Positions 59,030 through 64,000 of a DNA stretch of 64,000 bases are shown here, one piece after another (within the stretch, counting starts at the first letter, position 1; each line of letters begins with the position of its first letter). The stretch covers positions 1 through 64,000 of the forward strand of contig NZ_JANINM010000553.1 in the NCBI RefSeq assembly GCF_024509055.1, in the 5' to 3' direction. The notes under the pieces are model-generated. The model saw nothing but the letters and a program-made list of their open reading frames with translations, was not told the DNA's origin and did not search any database. The position numbers and the translations under genes were made by a program. This stretch comes from Mesorhizobium sp. (GTDB lineage Bacteria > Pseudomonadota > Alphaproteobacteria > Rhizobiales > Rhizobiaceae).

Positions 59030-59896
59030 ATGGAACAGGTCATCGCCAACGGATTGTATCTCGGTGCCCAATACGCGCTGATCGCGCTGGGTCTCACCCT
59101 GATCTTCGCCCTGATGAACGTGCTCAATTTCGCCCACGGGCAAATGTACGTGCTGGGCGGGTTCATCACCTATACCGTCTACGGACAGCTCGGCCTGCCT
59201 TTCGTGGTGGCGTTGCTGGCGTCGGGTGTGACGCTCGCCATCATCGGCGCGCTGATGGAGAAATTCCTCTTTCGCACCGTCATCAAGCGCAGTCATCGCG
59301 AGGAGAGCACCATGTTGCTCGCGGCGGCGACGGCATTTTTCTTCGACGCCGTCATCCTGCTGATCTTCGGCGAGAAACAGCGCGGCGTCCCCAAGATCGT
59401 CAAGGGCGTCTTCAACGACTTCGGCATCATCATGCCGTATGACCGCCTTCTGGTCGGCGCTCTGGCCATCATCTTCATCGCCGCCTTCGTCCTCTACATG
59501 CAGTACAGCCGGGTCGGCCGCGCCATGCGCGCGCTCGCCCAGGACCGCGTCGCGGCGCAGCTGATGGGCGTGCGGGTCGATCGCTATTCGATGATCGGCT
59601 TCGCCATGGGCGCCATGCTGGCCGGTGTGGTTGGCGGTCTCCTGGTCACCATCACCGGCGTCAATTCCGGCATCGGCGGGCCGATCTCGATCAAGGCCTT
59701 CCTGATGGTGATGATCGGCGGCGCCGGCGTCGTCGGCGGCGCGATCGCCGGCGGCTTTATCCTCGGCATGATGGAGTCCGTCGGCCTGACAGTGCTGCGC
59801 GAATATGGCGACGTCACCTACCTCGTCATCTTCGCCGCCCTGATGGTGTTCCTGTCGATCCGTCCAAACGGGTTGATGGGCAAGCCGTGGGGTTGA
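59030..59896 (+). CDS. Branched-chain-type ABC permease, LivH family
   Basis: A 288-residue inner-membrane protein with about eight helices and the LivH start GLYLGAQYALIALGLTLIFALMNVLNFAHG. Other LivH blocks are YSRVGRAMRALAQDRVAAQLMGV near residue 160 and GAGVVGGAIAGGFILG near 235. It forms the pore with the LivM-type protein. It begins 15 bases after the strong hairpin and ends 7 bases before livM. Confidence 0.92.
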   Translation: MEQVIANGLYLGAQYALIALGLTLIFALMNVLNFAHGQMYVLGGFITYTVYGQLGLPFVVALLASGVTLAIIGALMEKFLFRTVIKRSHREESTMLLAAATAFFFDAVILLIFGEKQRGVPKIVKGVFNDFGIIMPYDRLLVGALAIIFIAAFVLYMQYSRVGRAMRALAQDRVAAQLMGVRVDRYSMIGFAMGAMLAGVVGGLLVTITGVNSGIGGPISIKAFLMVMIGGAGVVGGAIAGGFILGMMESVGLTVLREYGDVTYLVIFAALMVFLSIRPNGLMGKPWG

Positions 59897-59903
59897 TCGC
59901 ACC

Positions 59904-60878
59904 ATGAACAGCACGCTGAAAATCGCTTCGGTCGTCGCCTTCCTCGCGATCGTTTTCATCGCCGTGCCGGCCGCGATCTCGTCGAGCGGCCGCTTCGACC
60001 TCTACTACACGTTGACCTCGGTGGCGCTGCTCAGCATCGCCAGTGCCGGCGTGTGGCTAACCTTCTATATCGGCCGAATCAACATCGGCCAGGGCGCCTA
60101 CGCGCTGATGGGTGGCTACGTTTCGGCCATACTGGTGATGAACTACGGCTGGTCGTTCTGGCTGACCTTGCCCGTCGCCGGCCTCTTCTGCGCGGCGGCG
60201 AGCGTGCTGATCGGCCTGCCGATCCTGCGTCTGCGCGGCGTCTACTTCGCCATGGTCACGCTGGTGCTCACCGAGGTCGCGCGCCTGCTTGCGCTGGCGC
60301 TGCCGATCACCAACGGCGCCAAGGGCATCGTCAGCATCCCGCTGCCGGGCGCGCTGTCCGTCTTCGGCATCACGCTGATCCCGGACTTTGCCACGCTGCA
60401 GAACTCGCGGCTCGCCTTCTACCTGCTGGCTGTCACGTTGATGGTGGTCTGCTTCGCCGTGATGTACCGGCTGGTCAATTCGCGCATCGGCAGGCTCTGC
60501 CAGTCGCTGCAGCAGAACGAGGAGCTCGCTTCCTCGATCGGCGTCAACATCGCCTGGCTGCGCGTCATCGCCTACGGGGTTTCGTCCTTCTTCGGCGGCG
60601 TCGCCGGTGCCATCTTCGCCGCCATCTCGCAGTCGATCTATCCGTCGAGCTTCACGGTCACCGACTCCGTCAACTTCATGCTGAACTGCTTCCTCGGCGG
60701 CCTCGGCTATGTGTTCGGTCCAATGCTGGGAACGCTGGTGCTCTATTTCGGCTGGGACCTTCTGTTCCAGACCGGCCAGCTCCAGCTGCTGATCTATTCC
60801 GGCCTGATGATCGTCCTGATGCTGGTGCTGCCCAACGGCCTGCTCAGCCTCTCCGAAGCAACCCGGAAGAAGGGTTGA
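59904..60878 (+). CDS. Branched-chain-type ABC permease, LivM family
   Basis: A 324-residue membrane protein with the LivM pattern: SVALLSIASAGVWLTFYIGRINIGQGAYALMGGYVSA near residue 40, LRLRGVYFAMVTLVLTEVARL near 110, and LGGLGYVFGPMLGTLVL near 270. It pairs with the LivH-type permease. The stop is separated from the livG-type ATG by three bases. Confidence 0.92.
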   Translation: MNSTLKIASVVAFLAIVFIAVPAAISSSGRFDLYYTLTSVALLSIASAGVWLTFYIGRINIGQGAYALMGGYVSAILVMNYGWSFWLTLPVAGLFCAAASVLIGLPILRLRGVYFAMVTLVLTEVARLLALALPITNGAKGIVSIPLPGALSVFGITLIPDFATLQNSRLAFYLLAVTLMVVCFAVMYRLVNSRIGRLCQSLQQNEELASSIGVNIAWLRVIAYGVSSFFGGVAGAIFAAISQSIYPSSFTVTDSVNFMLNCFLGGLGYVFGPMLGTLVLYFGWDLLFQTGQLQLLIYSGLMIVLMLVLPNGLLSLSEATRKKG

Positions 60879-60881
60879 GCC

Positions 60882-61661
60882 ATGGCCGAACTGCTCGAAG
60901 TCTCAGGCATCACCAAGCGCTTCGGCGGCCTGGTTGCCGTCAACGACGTCTCCTTTTCGGTGCGCGAGAAGGAAATCCTGTCAGTGATCGGACCGAACGG
61001 CGCCGGCAAGTCGACGCTGTTCAAGCTGATCTCCTCGTTCCTCAAGCCGACGACGGGCGAGGTGCGTCTCAAGGGCGAGCGCATCTCCGGTCTCGCGCCG
61101 CACATCGCCGCGCGCAGGGGCGTCGTGCGCACCTTCCAGGAGACGACGATCTTCAAGAACATGAGCGTGCGCGACAACGTCGTCATCGCACATCACCTGC
61201 GCTCGGAGGCGAACCTCTTCGGCTTCTTCCTCGGCACCGGAACTGCTCGGGCGGATGAGGCGGCCTTCCGGCAGTCCGCCGACGAAATCCTGGCCCTGCT
61301 CGGCCTGTCCTCACTGGCTGACGAGACGGCGCGCAACCTGCCGCACGGCCATTTGCGGGCGCTAGGCATCGCCATCGGGCTTGCCACCAATCCTTCGATC
61401 CTTCTGCTCGACGAGCCCTTCGCCGGCATGAATCACGAGGAGACGATGCGCATGGTGGAAATGGTGCGGCGGCTGCGCGAGCGCGGCCTCACCATCCTGC
61501 TCGTCGAACACGACATGCCGGCGGTGATGAAGATCTCGGACAGGCTCGTCGTGCTCAATTTCGGGCAGAAGATCGCTGAAGGAACGCCGTCGGAAATCCA
61601 GGCCAACGAGAAGGTGATCGAAGCCTATCTCGGCAGCGAAGACGAGGCGATCGGCCTATGA
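60882..61661 (+). CDS. Branched-chain-type ABC ATPase, LivG family
   Basis: A 259-residue ATPase with Walker A GPNGAGKST near residue 37, the LivG-typical RTFQETTIFKNMSVRDNV near 85, an atypical signature-region (NLPHGHLRALGIAIGLA) and Walker B ILLLDEPFAGMNHEE near 170. The signature LSGGQ is replaced by LPHGH, as in many LivG proteins. It overlaps the livF-type start by 4 bases (ATGA). Confidence 0.92.
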   Translation: MAELLEVSGITKRFGGLVAVNDVSFSVREKEILSVIGPNGAGKSTLFKLISSFLKPTTGEVRLKGERISGLAPHIAARRGVVRTFQETTIFKNMSVRDNVVIAHHLRSEANLFGFFLGTGTARADEAAFRQSADEILALLGLSSLADETARNLPHGHLRALGIAIGLATNPSILLLDEPFAGMNHEETMRMVEMVRRLRERGLTILLVEHDMPAVMKISDRLVVLNFGQKIAEGTPSEIQANEKVIEAYLGSEDEAIGL

Positions 61662-62380
61662 ACCAGATCCTGAACTTCGCCAACGTCGAGCTTTACTACG
61701 ATCACGTCTACGCGCTGAAGGGCGTCTCGCTGGAGGTCAACGAGGGCGAGACGGTCGCGCTGATCGGCGCCAATGGCGCCGGCAAGTCGTCGATCCTTCG
61801 GGCCATCACAGGGCTGCGCAAGATCCGGTCGGGAGAGATCCATTACGGCGGCAAGCGCATCGATGGCGCTGCCCCGGATGAGATCGTCAAGATGGGCATC
61901 GCCATGGTGCCGGAAGGGCGCCGCGTCTTTCCATTCATGACGGTCCGGGACAATCTCCTGATGGGCGCCTTCACGCGCTCCAGCAAGTCCGAAATCGCTG
62001 CGTCCATGGAGATGGTGCTGGGGCGCTTCCCGAGGCTCAAGGAGCGCTTCTCGCAGGCCGCCGGCACGATGAGCGGCGGCGAGCAGCAGATGCTGGTCAT
62101 CGGCCGCGCGCTGATGGCCAAGCCGAAGCTGCTGCTGCTCGACGAGCCGTCGCTCGGCGTCGCTCCCAAGCTGGTCCAGGATATCGCCCGCTCGATCGTC
62201 GCGATCAACCGCGACGAGAAGGTCAGCGTGCTTTTGGTCGAGCAGAATTCCCGCATGGCGCTCCGCATCTCGCAGCGCGCCTATGCCCTGACCACCGGTA
62301 GTGTCGCGTTGAGCGGCAACTCCGCCGAACTGCTGACCGACGACAGGGTCAAGCGGCTTTATCTCGGCGGCGAGATCTGA
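61658..62380 (+). CDS. Branched-chain-type ABC ATPase, LivF family
   Basis: A 240-residue ATPase with Walker A GANGAGKSS near residue 37, the family block MVPEGRRVFPFMTVRDNLLMGAF near 83, signature MSGGEQQM near 140 and Walker B LLLLDEPSLGVAP near 160. It forms the ATPase heterodimer with the LivG-type protein. The racemase gene follows after 9 bases, so import and racemisation are probably co-expressed. Confidence 0.93.
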   Translation: MNQILNFANVELYYDHVYALKGVSLEVNEGETVALIGANGAGKSSILRAITGLRKIRSGEIHYGGKRIDGAAPDEIVKMGIAMVPEGRRVFPFMTVRDNLLMGAFTRSSKSEIAASMEMVLGRFPRLKERFSQAAGTMSGGEQQMLVIGRALMAKPKLLLLDEPSLGVAPKLVQDIARSIVAINRDEKVSVLLVEQNSRMALRISQRAYALTTGSVALSGNSAELLTDDRVKRLYLGGEI

Positions 62381-62389
62381 GGCTTTCGC

Positions 62390-63142
62390 ATGCGCATACT
62401 CGTCATCAATCCCAACACGACCGCTTCGATGACCGAAAAGATCGGCAAGGCGGCGGAAAGTGTTGCATCGACAGGAACTGAAATCGTGGCCGTCAATCCG
62501 GCCGACGGTCCGCCGAGCATCGAGGGCTATTTCGACGAGGTCTTCGCCATACCGGGCATCATCGCCGAGATGGGCAAGGAACCGGCGGCCGATGCCTATG
62601 TGATTGCCTGCTTCGACGATACCGGGCTCGACGCCGCGCGCTGCGCCACCGACGCGCCTGTCATCGGCATCGGCGAGGCGGCTTTCCATCTCGCCAGCCT
62701 CGTGGCCGGCAAGTTCAGCGTCGTCACCACGCTTGCGCGCTCGGTCCCGGCGATCGAGCACAATCTGGCGAAATACGGCCTCGCCTCGCGCTGCGCCAAG
62801 GTGCGCTCTTCCGAGGTCGCAGTGCTCGAACTCGAACGCCCGGGCTCGAATGCAAGGCACAGGATTTCTGAGGAGATTGCGCGCGCCATCAGCGAGGACA
62901 AGGCCGAGGCGATCGTGCTCGGCTGCGCCGGCATGGCCGACCTCGCGCACAGCCTGTCCGAGGAACATGGCGTTCCCGTGCTCGACGGCGTCGTGTGTGC
63001 CGTCACGCTGGCCGAGGGCATGTTCAAGGTCGGTTTGAAGACATCGAAAGTCGGCGGCTATGCTGCTCCGCGCGGCAAGCGGTTCGCCGGTATTTTCGCT
63101 CCGCTTTCGCCAACGGAAGTCGAGGCTGTTCAGGCTGGCTGA
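62390..63142 (+). CDS. Hydantoin/Asp-Glu racemase family protein
   Basis: A 250-residue cofactor-independent racemase. The N-terminus MRILVINPNTTASMTEKI is the hallmark of the HyuE (hydantoin racemase) branch. The two catalytic cysteines are visible in IACFDDTGLDAAR near residue 74 and LGCAGMADL near 183. Members epimerise 5-substituted hydantoins; related ones act on allantoin or amino acids. It is coupled to the ABC importer. Together with the MIO-less lyase upstream it would fit a pathway that produces a hydantoin such as hydantoin-5-propionate, as known in ergothioneine or histidine-derivative breakdown. That link is inference. Confidence 0.87.
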   Translation: MRILVINPNTTASMTEKIGKAAESVASTGTEIVAVNPADGPPSIEGYFDEVFAIPGIIAEMGKEPAADAYVIACFDDTGLDAARCATDAPVIGIGEAAFHLASLVAGKFSVVTTLARSVPAIEHNLAKYGLASRCAKVRSSEVAVLELERPGSNARHRISEEIARAISEDKAEAIVLGCAGMADLAHSLSEEHGVPVLDGVVCAVTLAEGMFKVGLKTSKVGGYAAPRGKRFAGIFAPLSPTEVEAVQAG

Positions 63143-63232
63143 CGCGGCTCGGTCCCGGACTGCCGGGATTGACCGGGGCGCGGGCGATACTAGATTGGGC
63201 AGGCTGCCAGCGATTTGGGGGCAGATCGGGCC

Positions 63233-63964
63233 ATGTCGGGCCCGCGCATTGAAAGTATGTTGACGGTACTCAGGGAAGAAGATCGAGACGACAAGCCCGC
63301 GGCGCGCTGGTCGCCGATCTATTATGGGCTAAGGGACGCCATCGTCAGCCATCGGCTCGCTCCGGGCACCAAGCTGCCGGAGGACGAACTGGCGTCGATC
63401 TATTCGGTGAGCCGCACCGTCATCCGATCCGCATTGCAGGCGCTTGCCCACGACCGGCTGGCGCGGCTGGAGCCCAATCGCGGCGCCTTCGTGGCGCAGC
63501 CGTCCAAGATCGAGGCGCGCGAGGTGTTCGAGGCGAGGGCGCTCATCGAACCGAAGGTGGCGGCGCTTGCCGCCAGGACGGCGGTGCCGTCCGACATTGC
63601 GCAACTGAGGCAGCATCTCGAAAAGGAGCACGAGGCGCTGCATGACGGCCGCGACAGCGATGCCATCATGCTGTCGGCGCGCTTCCATGTCGGCATCGCC
63701 GAGATCGCCGCGCATTCGGTCTTCACCAACTTCGTGCGCGACCTGGTTTCCCATTCCTCGCTGATCATCGCGCTCTACTGGAAGCGCCGGGACGCGACCT
63801 GCGAGAAACATGCCCACCACGCGCTGGTCGACGCGATCGAAGCCGGCAACAGCGCCGACGCGGCCGCGCTGATGAACAGCCATCTGGTCGACCTGCTGTC
63901 CGGTCTCGACCTCACCGACAAGGTCGAGAAGTCGGACAGCCTGGCGGATTTGCTGCGGGCTTGA
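63233..63964 (+). CDS. GntR family regulator, FCD type, second
   Basis: A 243-residue regulator. The winged helix covers about residues 25-90 (IYYGLRDAIVSHRLAPGTKLPEDELASIYSVSRTVIRSALQAL). An FCD domain follows, with metal-ligand-type residues in ARFHVGIAEIA and the helix with EKHAHHALVDAIEAGN. It lies 90 bases after the racemase and may have its own promoter. ATG 63233 is chosen; an in-frame TTG lies six codons upstream. The perfect palindrome at 57631 is the probable operator, so it would control the importer-racemase operon. Confidence 0.88.
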   Translation: MSGPRIESMLTVLREEDRDDKPAARWSPIYYGLRDAIVSHRLAPGTKLPEDELASIYSVSRTVIRSALQALAHDRLARLEPNRGAFVAQPSKIEAREVFEARALIEPKVAALAARTAVPSDIAQLRQHLEKEHEALHDGRDSDAIMLSARFHVGIAEIAAHSVFTNFVRDLVSHSSLIIALYWKRRDATCEKHAHHALVDAIEAGNSADAAALMNSHLVDLLSGLDLTDKVEKSDSLADLLRA

Positions 63965-64000
63965 GGCAAGGCGGCCCGGCTTTGAAGAGCCGAGCCTTGG

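Noticed and set aside
57686-59959. Minus-strand open frame of 757 codons
   Set aside because: It is antisense to the binding-protein and LivH genes and has low-complexity charged composition and no family match.
1-64000. CRISPR arrays, tRNA or rRNA genes, insertion sequences or attachment sites
   Set aside because: No regularly spaced repeats, no transposase-like protein and no recognisable tRNA or rRNA sequence were found on reading through the window.

Overview
The window is high-GC DNA with tight, often 1-4 base overlapping operons. It has several catabolic islands, each with its own regulator and transporter, plus one exopolysaccharide locus. Gene families, gene style and the frequent GTG/TTG starts suit an alphaproteobacterium of the Hyphomicrobiales, most like Mesorhizobium or relatives. 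That assignment is an inference from style. No rRNA, tRNA, CRISPR array or insertion sequence was seen.

Region 1 (1-9563): a 5'-truncated fused CoA-transferase and an SMP-30 lactonase on +, then a DUF5996 protein and a minus-strand operon. The operon encodes a Rieske oxygenase, an SDR, a beta-keto acid cleavage enzyme (BKACE), a second SDR and a carnitine-dehydrogenase-like enzyme, behind a GlxA/CdhR-type AraC regulator. Together they resemble a route for a quaternary-ammonium or beta-hydroxy acid compound.

Region 2 (9651-29421): a sugar or sugar-acid island. It holds two SDR-like proteins lacking the catalytic tyrosine, a LacI regulator, two enolase-superfamily enzymes, a split transketolase, an SDR, an unusual E1alpha-E1beta-lipoyl fusion, a 2-hydroxyacid dehydrogenase, a shrunken E2-like protein, a HutC-type GntR regulator, an ABC sugar importer with two tandem binding proteins, and an SMP-30 lactonase. 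Two operator families tie the island together: ATTAT-N6-ATAAT and TGRTACCGGTAYCA.

Region 3 (29710-43353): an exopolysaccharide locus with a Wzy-like polymerase, GH5 hydrolase, Wzz/GumC protein with a degenerate kinase domain, Wzx flippase, GT4 and WecG-type glycosyltransferases, a GINT1-like protein, two acyltransferase-like proteins and an FAD oxidoreductase. An MFS pump follows.

Region 4 (45201-55485): a TRAP-transporter island with two DapA-family enzymes, an aldehyde dehydrogenase, a UxaA/GarD-type dehydratase, a tautomerase and an FCD-type GntR regulator. It suggests uronate or aldarate oxidation to 2-oxoglutarate. A sialyltransferase-like gene is embedded in it.

Region 5 (55551-63964): a histidine-ammonia-lyase-fold enzyme without the MIO-forming Ala-Ser-Gly, a small secreted protein, a complete branched-chain-type ABC importer, a hydantoin/Asp-Glu racemase and an FCD GntR regulator. 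A perfect 16-bp palindrome precedes the importer. This is the best candidate for an uncharacterised pathway; a betaine-type lyase such as ergothionase is one hypothesis.
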